Origin: Acanthamoeba lenticulata
Taxonomy: Eukaryota > Discosea > Longamoebia > Acanthamoebidae
NCBI GenBank assembly: GCA_002179805.1
Contig: NAVB01001417.1
Coordinates: forward strand, 1 to 15,869
DNA: 15,869 nucleotides
Direction: 5' to 3'
This document shows, in pieces, positions 1-8,704 of this stretch (positions are counted from its first letter, which is position 1; each line of letters opens with the position of its first letter). The notes below the pieces were generated by a model. The model was not told where the DNA came from. It saw only the letters and a list, made by a program, of their open reading frames with translations, and searched no databases. Made by a program: the position numbers and the translations under genes.

Positions 1-48
1 ATTTTACAAATGGACAAAACTACAAATCAATTGTATGTTGTGGTGCAG

Positions 49-412
49 GGCAAGCCGGTGCCGCACATCTACGTGCTGCCTCCGCGGCTGTTTGTGGGCG
101 CCGTCAACTTGGGCGAAGTCGAGTTCCCGATCTACTTCAACTTCTTCATCAAAAAGGCCTTTCAGAATCCCGACCTCCGCGGTACATGGATCTGCGCCAC
201 AGCCGCTCACCTATGGCGTTGACCTTGGCCGTCTGCTCTTCCAACAGTGATCATGATCGGAACCGAGGACCAGCTCGAGAAGGTCCGGGTCTCCTTCCAG
301 GAGTCCGTGTTCGGTCCCGAGGAGCGCCACCTCTTCATCGTTACGTGTCTCTTCCCGTTTCCTTCATCAAGTCTCGAGTGGCCTCACAAAACAAAACAAC
401 ACAAATAAACTA

Positions 413-443
<31 letters not shown>

Positions 444-3400
444 GATGGTGAACAGGATGACGACATCGCCGAGACCAAGAAGGCCGAGGGCTATCGAGTT
501 GACTTCCGGGCCGAGCGTGGCTTTTTGGCCTACAAAGGTGCGACATCGGAAATTGGTAATGGATGCGTGAGCCACCAGTCAACTAGGTCCTGACTCGCAA
601 GCCGCACGCACCACTCTCTTTGGGACAGATAAGGGCGGGAAACAGCCGCCGCTGAGCCACTTTGCCGACTTCAAGGTGTTCAGCGACGACGGCGAGGTCG
701 AGTTCACGCACAAGTACGAACGTACGGTGCCCTCCACCCTCACAGCTCCGCAACACCAACTGGGGCGATTTGTGCAGTCGACGGCCAAGTCAAGCACGTC
801 CAGGTCCGTGTCGTCCAGCGCGGCCACCTGCTCCGCGTGTACGAGGTAGGCCTTCGTCCCCAGCCCAGCCCAGCCCAGCCCAGCCCGGCCCAGCCTGCGC
901 CAGCTTGGCTCAGAGCTCTCTTCATGGTCATGACGGCAGGACGGAGTGCTCGGGGGCATCATGGAGACCAACGCTAGCGACCGGCTGAGCCACAACCCGC
1001 CGCCCAAGGAAGAGGCGGATGCGGTTTCGCTGGTGCCGTTCGAGCCGCTCGTGTTTGGGATCACCTTCATCGGCACCTCGCACGGCTTTGACGCCAAGGG
1101 GAGGACGACGGGCTTCATCATTTGGCTCAACGGCTACGGCGTGCTGGTCGACCCGCCGATCCAGACCACCGACTTTCTTCGGCGTCACGTACGATCGTCA
1201 TCTTTAATGATGATGTCGACACTAATTTTGCCCTTCTTCCACACGGCGCCATGCAGGGGATCCACCACCGGTTCGTGACCAAGGTGATCCTCACGCACTG
1301 CCACAGCGACCACGACTCGGGCGTCATCCAACTCATCCTCGAGGGTGCGTACCCCCCCATTCTCCTCCTGTTGTTGATGATGCTGATGATGATGACGCGT
1401 TCCATCTAGGCGAAAAGATTGAGCTGTACACGACGCGGACGGTGAACGAGAGCTACAAGCGCAAGGTCAACGCCATCGCCGGCCTCGCGGACGTCGGCGA
1501 GTACTACACCTTCAGGCAGGTGCGGATCGGCGAAAAGGTCAACATCCACGGGGCCGAGTTCGAGTTTGACTACAGCTTCCACACGGTCCCGACGGTCCGC
1601 TTCAAGCTGGCCTTCCTCGGCAAGAGCGTCTCCTACTCGTCCGACACCTATTACAACCCGCAGGTATTAGATGCCACATGCGACCAAGCCTCATCTTGTT
1701 GTTGTTGTCGTTGTTGTTGACGACACGGGCGGGCAGGCGCTGGCGAGTCTCGTGTCGCAGGGGATCATCAACTACCAGCGTGAGATCTCGCTCCGCATGT
1801 TCCTGTTTGACGCCGACCTCGTCATCCACGAGTCTGGCGTCCCGCCGATCCACACGGCCATCTCTGGTACGCCTTCCTCCCCCCCCCCCGGGGGGTCCAT
1901 CAAGTGTCGTTCATGGTTGATTGACTGGCTGACGCCGGTCGGACGCAAGACTTGAACAACCTGCCCGAGAGCATCAAGAAGAAGATGTACGTGGTGCACT
2001 GCTCCGGCATCCCCGAGTTTGTGGACACTGAGACCTCTGAGGGCAATCCCCTGCGCGTGCGCGTGACCCACCTCAAGCGGCCGCAGACCGAAGAAACGGT
2101 TCGCTTTCGTTCTTTGCTTCGTTTTTCGTCGCATTCGTTCTTTGGCTCATGAGGCGGTGCAGGTGGCGCTGGCGGTGTCCAAATACGCGGAGGGCTACTC
2201 GCGGGCGAGTCTGCTCTTCCGCATGTTCTGCGACGTCTGGTATTTCCGCAACCTGAGCCCGTCCCACGTGTCCCGCCTCTTCTCGGCCTGCATCGAGGAG
2301 ACCCGCCAGCCGGGCGACGTCATCGTCCGCGAGGGCGAGATCACGTCCTGCTTCTACCTCGTCGTCGCCGGCGTGCTCGACGTCTACCAGGGCGAGGTGT
2401 GTGCCCACGCCAGCGCGCCGTGTGTGTTTGTGTATTTCCTGACGAGGCGCCGGGGCGCAGGGCGACGAGAGGCAGCTGGTGCGGTCGCTCGGCCGTGGAC
2501 AGTTCTTTGGGGAGTCGGCCCTGGGCGGCGACCAGCAGGCCCGCCGCACGGCCTCGGTCGTGGCGCGCACCGGAGTCGTCCTACTCTCGCTCTGCGGCTC
2601 CAAGTTCAGGCAGTCGCAGCAGGAGGCCGAGCTGGCCTACCATGCACAGGCCTCGACCGTCGAGGTGGACCTCAAGCGCGTCCGCAAGTACCGCCAGTTT
2701 GTGTGCAGTTCGCTGTGCCGCTCGTACCTCTTCTCGAGCCTCCACGGCGAGCAGCTCGAGGCCATCGCCGCCTCCATCGAAGACGTGCGTCATCCGTTGT
2801 CCAATTTTATTATTTATTTTATGCTTTATTTTTATGATTTCATTTTCATTTTCATTTCATTTGCAGGAAGAACTCGAGCTCCAGAAGGACCAGGTCGTGT
2901 TCAGGCAGGGCGACCTCGAGGCGTCGTTCTTCCTCGTGCGCAAGGGCTCTATCCGGCTCGAGAAGGCCATCGCCCCGCTCGTCAATGGCGAGGAGGCGGC
3001 GGCGGCCGCAACCGCCGACGCGCCGTCGGTCGAGTTCATGCGGCTCGGCGTAGGCGACTCCTTTGGCGAGATGTCCCTCATCACCGTACGTGGACCATTT
3101 GTGCTGACGTCCTTTTGGGCCCAAAGGGCGGTCGTGTGGTCAACGGCCGCGAGTCTGATGGCCGGACAAAACAGGGCCTGCCCCGGTCGGCCACGGCGAT
3201 CGCGTGCGAGGACACAACGCTGCTGGTGCTCAACCGCGACCGCTTCCAGGCGCTGTTGGCCCAATACCAGAACATCCGCTTCCACGTCATGCACGTCGTC
3301 TCGGAGCGGCTCAAGGTACACAAGACATCTAGTGCTCCCAGCCTGTGCCTGTCCTCATGTCCACACTTTCCGCAGGAGTCGCAAAAGTTTGACGAACACA

Positions 3401-3459
3401 TCCGCAAACGGACTCACCCGAGCCCTCGGGCCACCTCGCCGGAACGCCAGCAGCCTTGA
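49..3459 (+). CDS. Cyclic-nucleotide phosphodiesterase, metallo-beta-lactamase fold plus two cNMP-binding domains (5' partial)
   Basis: Fifteen exons can be joined without a frame break: 49-181, 248-339, 456-537, 629-721, 778-845, 940-1188, 1257-1344, 1410-1663, 1737-1866, 1950-2098, 2163-2396, 2461-2784, 2867-3085, 3175-3315, 3376-3459, giving 779 visible residues. The start lies left of the window; bases 1-48 look like the end of an intron. Residues 253-258 carry HCHSDH, the HxHxDH metal motif of the metallo-beta-lactamase fold; His326, Asp347 and His413 fit the later metal-ligand positions. Two cyclic-nucleotide-binding domains follow: one with FGES at 540-543 and RRTA at 552-555, the other with FGEM at 698-701 and PRSAT at 708-712, both phosphate-binding cassettes. 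This order is that of Dictyostelium GbpA/GbpB (PdeD/PdeE), where cyclic nucleotide binding stimulates cAMP/cGMP hydrolysis; the role here is inferred from that. An Ala-rich insert sits in the second binding domain near residues 675-690. The fourth exon could end at 713 instead, with a different acceptor. No signal peptide is visible, but the N-terminus is missing. Confidence 0.86.
411..441. repeat. AAAT tandem repeat in an intron
   Basis: A run of AAAT units lies in the intron at 340-455 of the phosphodiesterase gene. That intron is 116 bp, the longest of the fourteen visible in this gene, probably because of the repeat. Confidence 0.85.
858..895. repeat. CCCAG tandem repeat in an intron
   Basis: Five or more CCCAG units with one degenerate copy (CCCGG) lie near the 5' end of the intron at 846-939. 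They end about 45 bp before the 3' splice site. Confidence 0.85.
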
Positions 3460-3582
3460 CCGTGCGCGCTCGTGCCTGGCAGGCCCTGTCATTTCACTTT
3501 GCTGCAAACACGAACTTTTTAAAAAATTTCCGCGAAGTTTTGTTTTTTTTTTCATTTTTTCCATTTTGTTGTTCGGCCAAGC

Positions 3583-4812
3583 ATGACGACAGAAGCGGAG
3601 GAGCTGTACTGCGCTGGGCTGCGCAGCCTCGCCCGCAACAGAAAGCGACGTGCTGCCGTTTTGCTGGGGTCGGCCTCTTTGTTAGGGCATGCAGCTGCAC
3701 AGACGCGCATTGGCCACCTGGCGCAGGAGGACAAACAGGCCGTTCGAGACGACGCCGACTTCTTCTGGAACGCCGCAGAGCAGGGTCACGCCTTTGCGCA
3801 GAACGTGGTTGGAGAGATGTTGAAGCAACGTGGGGAGAACGTTGAAGCCGTTCGGTGGTATCGGGCCGCAGCAGAGCAGGGCTTTGCCAGGGCGCAGTAC
3901 CAACTGGCCAACATGCACGAAACCGGCCGCGGCGTCGAGTGCAAGAGTGACGCTGAGGCTGTTCGGTGGTATCGCGCTGCCGCGCTTCAGGGTTATGCCA
4001 AGGCGCAGACCAATCTTGGGTTCCTGCTCAGCCGAGACCGCGGCGTCGAGACGCCACACCACGAAGAGGCTTTGCGGTGGTATCTGGCGGCTGCAGAGAA
4101 CGGCAGGCCGGTTGCACAATGCACTCTGGGCAACTGGTACCGCTGGGGCCGCTTCGTCGAGAACAACAACGAGGAGGCTGTTAGGTGGTACACGCGGGCA
4201 GCGCTCCAGGGCCACGCCAAGTCTCGGTTCAACTTGGCTCTCTGCTATGACAATGGCCGCGGTGTGGTCAAGGACGTCGAGATGGCCGCTCGGTGGTACC
4301 GCAAGGCGGCAGAGCAAGGCCACGCTGAGTCTCAGTTCAACTTGGCCGTCTGTTACGAGGAAGGCAGCGGCGTGCCCAAGAGCCAAGAGGAGGCGGTTCG
4401 CTTGTATCGCCAGGCCGCGCTTCAGGGCAATGTCAATGCCCAGCACAACCTGGCGATCTGCTGCCGTCACGGCCAAGGTGTCGAGGCAAACCCTGAAGAG
4501 GCAGAGAGATGGTTTCGCGAGGCGGCTCAACAAGGGGACGCTGATGCGCAATTCCAGCTTGGCATGATCCACAAGAACGGATCGAGTGGCCAATCCAACA
4601 AGGACGAGGAGGCCTTGCGGTGGTTGTGTGACGCTGCCAAGCAAGGCCATGCAGACGCTCAGTTCGAACTGGCCCTCATGTACGCCAAAGGCCAAGGTGT
4701 GGCGACCGTTCGTGAGGAGGAAGCTCTACACTGGTTGCGTGAAGCGGCAGACAAAGGCCATGAAGGCGCCAAAGCTCAACTCGCGCAGCTCCAACAAACG
4801 GCCGCAAAGTAA
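3583..4812 (+). CDS. Sel1-like repeat (SLR/TPR-like) protein
   Basis: A single 409-residue open frame with no intron. After a non-repetitive N-terminus of about 59 residues, ten units of 36-37 residues begin near residues 60, 92, 129, 166, 202, 238, 274, 310, 347 and 384; the last is truncated. Units follow the Sel1 pattern: WYRxAAxQG, then AQxxLAxxYxxGxGV, then EEAVR. Sel1 repeats form alpha-solenoids that usually bind other proteins; no catalytic domain is present, so a scaffold or adaptor role is inferred. There is no convincing signal peptide: residues 24-40 are mildly hydrophobic but follow a basic RNRKRR stretch and are not clearly secretory. The start is the first ATG after a T-rich leader at 3540-3570. 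Third positions look less G/C-biased than in neighbouring genes. The family is expanded in amoebae and also occurs in bacteria and giant viruses, so the origin is open. Confidence 0.9.
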   Translation: MTTEAEELYCAGLRSLARNRKRRAAVLLGSASLLGHAAAQTRIGHLAQEDKQAVRDDADFFWNAAEQGHAFAQNVVGEMLKQRGENVEAVRWYRAAAEQGFARAQYQLANMHETGRGVECKSDAEAVRWYRAAALQGYAKAQTNLGFLLSRDRGVETPHHEEALRWYLAAAENGRPVAQCTLGNWYRWGRFVENNNEEAVRWYTRAALQGHAKSRFNLALCYDNGRGVVKDVEMAARWYRKAAEQGHAESQFNLAVCYEEGSGVPKSQEEAVRLYRQAALQGNVNAQHNLAICCRHGQGVEANPEEAERWFREAAQQGDADAQFQLGMIHKNGSSGQSNKDEEALRWLCDAAKQGHADAQFELALMYAKGQGVATVREEEALHWLREAADKGHEGAKAQLAQLQQTAAK

Positions 4813-4889
4813 TCCTGATCCTTGTCCGTTGGTTTTGTTTCGTTTTTGTTTGACAAACTCTACAAATACAGTTTCAAAGCTCAACACCC

Positions 4890-4927
4890 ATTGGGTCATG
4901 AGTTTAATAACACCAATCAGTGAACGA
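4890..4927 (+). promoter_or_regulatory. Paired CCAAT elements upstream of ankyrin gene 1
   Basis: An inverted CCAAT (ATTGG, 4890-4894) is followed 23 bp later by a forward one in CCAATCAGTGAACGA (4913-4927). The forward element begins 92 bp before the ATG at 5005. The same CCAATCAGTGAA core begins 90 bp before the start of the paralogue at 8705. CCAATCA is the known core recognised by NF-Y-type factors; binding here is inferred. Confidence 0.55.
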
Positions 4928-5004
4928 GTATCAAGCATTTGAGCAGAACAAGACGAGCCAGTTGCCCAGAAGAACCACCGAAGCTGAACATCGCACCTGG
5001 AACC

Positions 5005-5991
5005 ATGGACCAGCTCAACGCACGACTCCTTGCCCTCTTGGCGGCTCAGGGCGGTGGTGGTCTTGGTGGTGGCGGTGCTGGAGCGGGCAGTGGTGGTGGC
5101 GACTCGCGCGACGCCAAGCGGCTTCAGGTGGAAGAACAAGCCCGCAACAGCCCCAACGAGCTCTTCAAAGTGTTGATCAAATGGCAGCTCGACCCGGCCC
5201 GCTTCGAATCTGCGTCTCGAGTCGACTCTATTAGGAACCTTCTCGACGAGCCGGCCATTCGCAACAACCTCGACCGAGTCGACTCGGACGGCCACACGGC
5301 GCTCTACCACGCCGTCCAGACGAGGCAGCACAAGGCCGCGCGGCTGCTGATCGAGGCCGGCGCCGACGTGTTTGGCGACAACGAGGGCCGGTCGCCCCTG
5401 CGCCTCGCCTTCTGCGGCACCAAGGGCCCGGTGGGCAGCACGACGCTTCTCTTTGCCAAGTGGCTGCTGAACTACCTCGAGGCCCAGGGCAAGAAGGACA
5501 AGATGATCGAGTGCCTCAGCAACCGGCCCAGCGTGCTCAACCTCGTGAGCAGCAAGAAGCGCGAGCAGCTCAACACCATCGAGCTGTTGCTCAAGCACGG
5601 CGTCCACCCGTCTCTGCCCAACAGCACCGGCTGGACGGCCCTTCACCACGCGGCCAAGCGGGGCCACGCGGGCCTCGCCAAGCTGCTCATCTCGTTCGGG
5701 GCCGACATCAACGCGGTCAAGAACGACGGCTACACCCCGCTCCACCTCGCCGCCTTCAACGGCCACTGCGAGATCGTCACCCTCTTGCTGGAGGCCGGGG
5801 CCATGACCGAGGCCTTGACGGGCGAGAACGACGAGCGCCCGGTGCTGAGCCGCAAGACGGCCGCCGACCTGGCCGACATCGACAACGAGCCCTACGCGGC
5901 GTATCTCATCCGCAACTGGCAGTTCTGGGCGGCCGAGCAGGAGCCCAAGACGTTTTCAGACAACGACAACGTTGACCTTCACATCGCTTGA
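5005..5991 (+). CDS. Ankyrin-repeat protein, paralogue 1 of 3
   Basis: An intronless gene of 328 residues. The start is the first in-frame ATG and opens with MDQL, as in the paralogue at 8705; its context is AACCATGG. Residues 16-32 are a Gly-rich low-complexity stretch. Residues 48-60 (RNSPNELFKVLIK) begin a helical module shared by all three paralogues. Ankyrin units are visible around residues 95-123 (DGHTALYHAV, then ARLLIEAGADVF), in a degenerate unit around 128-155, and in two regular units at about 191-268 (GWTALHHAAKRGH; DGYTPLHLAAFNGH). A conserved C-terminal block around 283-305 (RKTAADLADID, then YAAYLIRNW) is not ordinary ankyrin and ends in an acidic DNDN tail. Ankyrin repeats mediate protein binding; no enzymatic domain is visible and the partner is unknown. 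No signal peptide or membrane segment. Confidence 0.92.
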   Translation: MDQLNARLLALLAAQGGGGLGGGGAGAGSGGGDSRDAKRLQVEEQARNSPNELFKVLIKWQLDPARFESASRVDSIRNLLDEPAIRNNLDRVDSDGHTALYHAVQTRQHKAARLLIEAGADVFGDNEGRSPLRLAFCGTKGPVGSTTLLFAKWLLNYLEAQGKKDKMIECLSNRPSVLNLVSSKKREQLNTIELLLKHGVHPSLPNSTGWTALHHAAKRGHAGLAKLLISFGADINAVKNDGYTPLHLAAFNGHCEIVTLLLEAGAMTEALTGENDERPVLSRKTAADLADIDNEPYAAYLIRNWQFWAAEQEPKTFSDNDNVDLHIA

Positions 5992-6003
5992 ACCTTGCAA
6001 CGC

Positions 6004-6009
6004 AATAAA
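6004..6009 (+). terminator. Candidate poly(A) signal of ankyrin gene 1
   Basis: AATAAA lies 13 bp after the stop codon of the gene at 5005, in a stretch that turns A/T-rich. It is the usual eukaryotic polyadenylation hexamer; its use is inferred. Confidence 0.5.
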
Positions 6010-6153
6010 ACAAATTGTATTTGGCTTTCATAATTCTTTGGAAAAAAAAACAAGCAATATATAAATTAATTAAGAAGGAAGGAAAAATAGCCAAGAAGAA
6101 GCTGAAGGAGGGCGCACCAGCGCTGTATTTTTGCACACGTTAGAGGACATCAC

Positions 6154-7221
6154 ATGTCGCGAAGACCGCGCTTTTTGGCCTCAGACGAGGGCGAAGAGGA
6201 AGACGTCGTGGTCAGCGAAGAAGAAGACGAGGAAGAAAATGACGAGCGAAGGGCGCTGCGGCAGCAGATACAGCGAAGCCCCACAGAGCTGTTCCGAGTG
6301 TTGCTGCAGTGGCGACTGGACCCGGAGCCGTTCGAGACCCAGGCCTTCTTGAACCGAGTGAAGCACTTTCTTGGGGACTATCGGTGCCGAGAAAACCTCG
6401 ACACGCTCGACATGACGGGCCATTCGGCTCTGTTTTACGCCGTCCAGGGTGGCCAGTTCAAGTCGGCGCGGCTGCTCATCGAAGCTGGCGCGGACCCCTT
6501 TGGCCGGGGCCTCGCGCCGCAGCAGTCTCCACTGCGTTTGCTCTTCTACGACACGAGGGGCTCGCAGGGCAGCGCCATGATGTTGTTTGGCCAATGGCTT
6601 CTGGCCCGGCTGGACCGCCACGGCCAGCGCGAGCAGGCCGTCGCGTGCCTGAGCCAGGCGCCAAGCGCGCTCATCTGCTCCTGCCGGCACAAGCAGGACC
6701 AGCTCCAGGCCGTCGAGCTCCTGCTCAAGCACGGCGCCGACCCCTCGCTCGCCGACGCCCACGACGGCGGCTGGGCGCCCCTGCACCACGCGTGCAAGTG
6801 GGGCCATGTCGCGGTGGCCAAGGTGCTGCTCGCGCACGGGGCCGACATCAACGCGGCCAAGAACGACGGCTACACGCCGCTCCACCTCGCCTCGCTCAAC
6901 GACAACTGCGCGATCATCGCCCTGCTCCTGGAGCACGGCGCCCGGACCGACCTGCTCACCGGCACGACCGAAGGGCCGTCCTTGAACCGCAAGACGGCGG
7001 CGCAGCTGGCCGACTACAACAACCACCAGTACGCCGCACAGCTCATCCGCAACTGGGACTACTGGCACTCGCCCTTCCCGACGGACGACGACATTGCCAT
7101 GGCCGACTCTGCCCTGTCGCCCTTCTTGGGGAGCGTGTCGTCACCACCACTGCCGTCCGTTTCTTCACCGCTACAATCACCCCCCTCGACCCCACCGACG
7201 CCCCGCGTAGGGCGCATGTAA
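6154..7221 (+). CDS. Ankyrin-repeat protein, paralogue 2 of 3 (acidic N-terminus)
   Basis: An intronless gene of 355 residues, 162 bp downstream of paralogue 1 on the same strand. The start is the first ATG of the frame. The MDQL/Gly-rich opening of the other two copies is replaced by an acidic segment (residues 10-32, with runs EGEEED and EEEDEEENDE). From RSPTELFRVLLQW onward it aligns along its length with the others: ankyrin units DMTGHSALFYAV, then ARLLIEAGADPF, then GWAPLHHACKWGH, then DGYTPLHLASLND, and the C-terminal block RKTAAQLADYN followed by YAAQLIRNWDYW. It alone has a Ser/Pro/Thr-rich tail of about 45 residues after the acidic TDDD motif. A protein-binding role is inferred from the repeats; targets are unknown. 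It lacks the CCAATCAGTGAA element found before the other two copies. Confidence 0.9.
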   Translation: MSRRPRFLASDEGEEEDVVVSEEEDEEENDERRALRQQIQRSPTELFRVLLQWRLDPEPFETQAFLNRVKHFLGDYRCRENLDTLDMTGHSALFYAVQGGQFKSARLLIEAGADPFGRGLAPQQSPLRLLFYDTRGSQGSAMMLFGQWLLARLDRHGQREQAVACLSQAPSALICSCRHKQDQLQAVELLLKHGADPSLADAHDGGWAPLHHACKWGHVAVAKVLLAHGADINAAKNDGYTPLHLASLNDNCAIIALLLEHGARTDLLTGTTEGPSLNRKTAAQLADYNNHQYAAQLIRNWDYWHSPFPTDDDIAMADSALSPFLGSVSSPPLPSVSSPLQSPPSTPPTPRVGRM

Positions 7222-7237
7222 TTCGAATAACAAATAC

Positions 7238-7251
7238 AATAAACAAATAAA
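7238..7251 (+). terminator. Overlap-spaced poly(A) signals of ankyrin gene 2
   Basis: Two AATAAA hexamers, at 7238-7243 and 7246-7251, lie 17 and 25 bp after the stop codon. They sit in the A-rich, C-punctuated stretch (7222-7295) that separates this gene from the convergent F-box/Sec7 gene. Confidence 0.5.
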
Positions 7252-7333
7252 AAACAAACAAATAAAAAACAAACAAAAAACAAAAACAAAAACACAGGCA
7301 AAGCCACCTGTTGTTGTGCGCAGGACCGCAGGG

Positions 7334-8523
7334 CTAGAAGAAGCGGTTGAAGAAGCCCCACTTGCTCTTGGGCTTGGGCTTGCTCGTCGAAGCGGTTGTT
7401 GCGGCCTCCGCCTCCTTGCCGAGCTCGGCGGCGCTGATTCGGTCGTAGACGCCATCCGCGAACTCGGTCAGTGGTCCGACCCGAGTCGGCACCATACCTA
7501 GCCACAACCCCAAGAACTCGGGCTTGGTCATCTTTGTCTTCACGGCTGAGTTGTGCAGGTCTGTTGTGTCGGAAGCACAAACCACGGAAGGAGGAGCTGA
7601 GCGTCAGAGCCATGGCCAGAGTGAGCGACGATGGAGTGCTGGGTGGGGAAACCAGTGTTGAGCATGACGATGGCGTGGATCGAGATGGCCAGCGTCGTGA
7701 GATCGCCGAACAAGGCCTCTGCCTCGTCCTGGTTCTGCTTAAAGTAGGCAGCAGCAAAGTCTGGCCAAAACATACACGAACAAGCGTCAATTTTTAACAA
7801 GAAATAGTCTTTGCTGCCGATCAGGCCGGGGAAAGGAAGCCACATCGGACCGTCCAAGATTCGACTGACAAGACTGCCTTCGCCTGGGAAGCGGAACTGG
7901 CGCAGCAAGCGGCGCAGCGCCTCGTCGACGGGAACGCCGCGCAAGTCGGTCCCATCGAAGAAGTGAGCAGCCACCATGTGGAGGGCCGCTTCACTCTTCT
8001 TTGGGTAATAGCCCAGCACTTGGCCTGGAGAGCCCTTCCACCAGTGAGACGACATCATCCGCATGCACAACAACCAAGTTCGTTACCAACGCTCTCTCGG
8101 TTGAGCCCGGGGGTTCGTAGGAAGCGGGCGACCTCCACTGGGTCTTCGGCCAGGACATTATGCTCCATCATGTACTTCAGTCCCTCGACGGCCTTTTCCG
8201 GGCTTGCATTGAACAGCGTGCAGCCGCGGTGGTAAAGGTTCTTCAGGGCGGCCCAGTGCTGCGGCCAGGTGTCGTCAGGGCTGCGGAGGGCGAGCGAGGC
8301 TGGCCCGAAGTGGGCGAGGCAGCGAGCACGCCATATGCTGTCGTCCAGGGCCACACGGCGGAGTGTGTGGCAGGTGGCCGCGGCGCGGCAGAGGTCGCTC
8401 GGCTCCAGGTGCAACAGCACCACCAGCAAAGCCTCTGCATTCAATTCACAATAAAAATGCGAAAACACAACGTGGATAGGGCAGGGAGGGCCTACCCTCT
8501 GGCAAAGTGAGGAAGTCAGGCAT
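7334..8523 (-). CDS. F-box and Sec7 domain protein (FBXO8-like)
   Basis: Five exons on the minus strand join in frame to 294 residues: 8523-8496, 8434-8087, 8024-7851, 7760-7653, 7560-7334. All four introns are phase 1 with GT/AG borders and are 62-107 bp long. Residues 3-50 form an F-box (DFLTLPEEALLVVLLHLEPSDL, split here as DFLTLPEE and ALLVVLLHLEPSDL, then DDSIWRARCLAHFG), which in known proteins binds SKP1 in SCF ubiquitin ligases. Residues from about 80 to 265 form a Sec7 domain: NASPEKAVEGLKYM, PVEVARFLRTPGLNRESVG, FRFPGEG and MLNTDLHN. Glu174 in FRFPGE aligns with the catalytic glutamic finger of ARF exchange factors. The C-terminus is basic and aromatic (KPKPKSKWGFF). F-box plus Sec7 is the architecture of animal FBXO8, linked to ARF6 ubiquitination; whether this protein is a ligase adaptor, an ARF exchange factor or both is inference. 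It converges on ankyrin gene 2 and diverges from ankyrin gene 3. Confidence 0.88.
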
Positions 8524-8704
8524 GGCAACCAGAAGCAGAACTTCGCTTATTTTCTCTTTTGTTTTCCAAACAAGTGTTTCCTTTTCATTATCTTTTCCGT
8601 TTTAATTGTCTGCTCCAATCAGTGAAGCCACTTCGGGCCAAATGAAGCTGTGTCATTTATCCAAGGGCCAAGAGCCAGACAGTACCCAAAAGAAGAAGAA
8701 GACA
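8524..8704. promoter_or_regulatory. Bidirectional promoter region with a central CCAAT element
   Basis: This 181-bp gap separates the divergent F-box/Sec7 gene (ATG at 8523, minus) and ankyrin gene 3 (ATG at 8705, plus). It must hold both promoters unless they lie inside genes. CCAATCAGTGAAGCC at 8615-8629 lies almost midway, about 90 bp from each start. The left half is T-rich. A GAGCCAG string at 8672-8678 recurs at 4955-4961 before ankyrin gene 1. Confidence 0.55.

Noticed and set aside
3682..4695. 337-codon minus-strand frame opposite the Sel1 gene.
   Set aside because: It exists because the repeat codons lack reverse-strand stops; the plus strand has ten recognisable Sel1 units.
6309..7250. 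313-codon plus-strand frame overlapping ankyrin gene 2.
   Set aside because: Ala/Pro/Arg/Gly-rich shadow of a G/C-rich gene, with no motif, in an alternative frame of a clear ankyrin gene.
7059..7790. 243-codon minus-strand frame across the 3' part of the F-box/Sec7 gene.
   Set aside because: It reads through an intron and the A-rich 3' gap in a frame with no Sec7 similarity.
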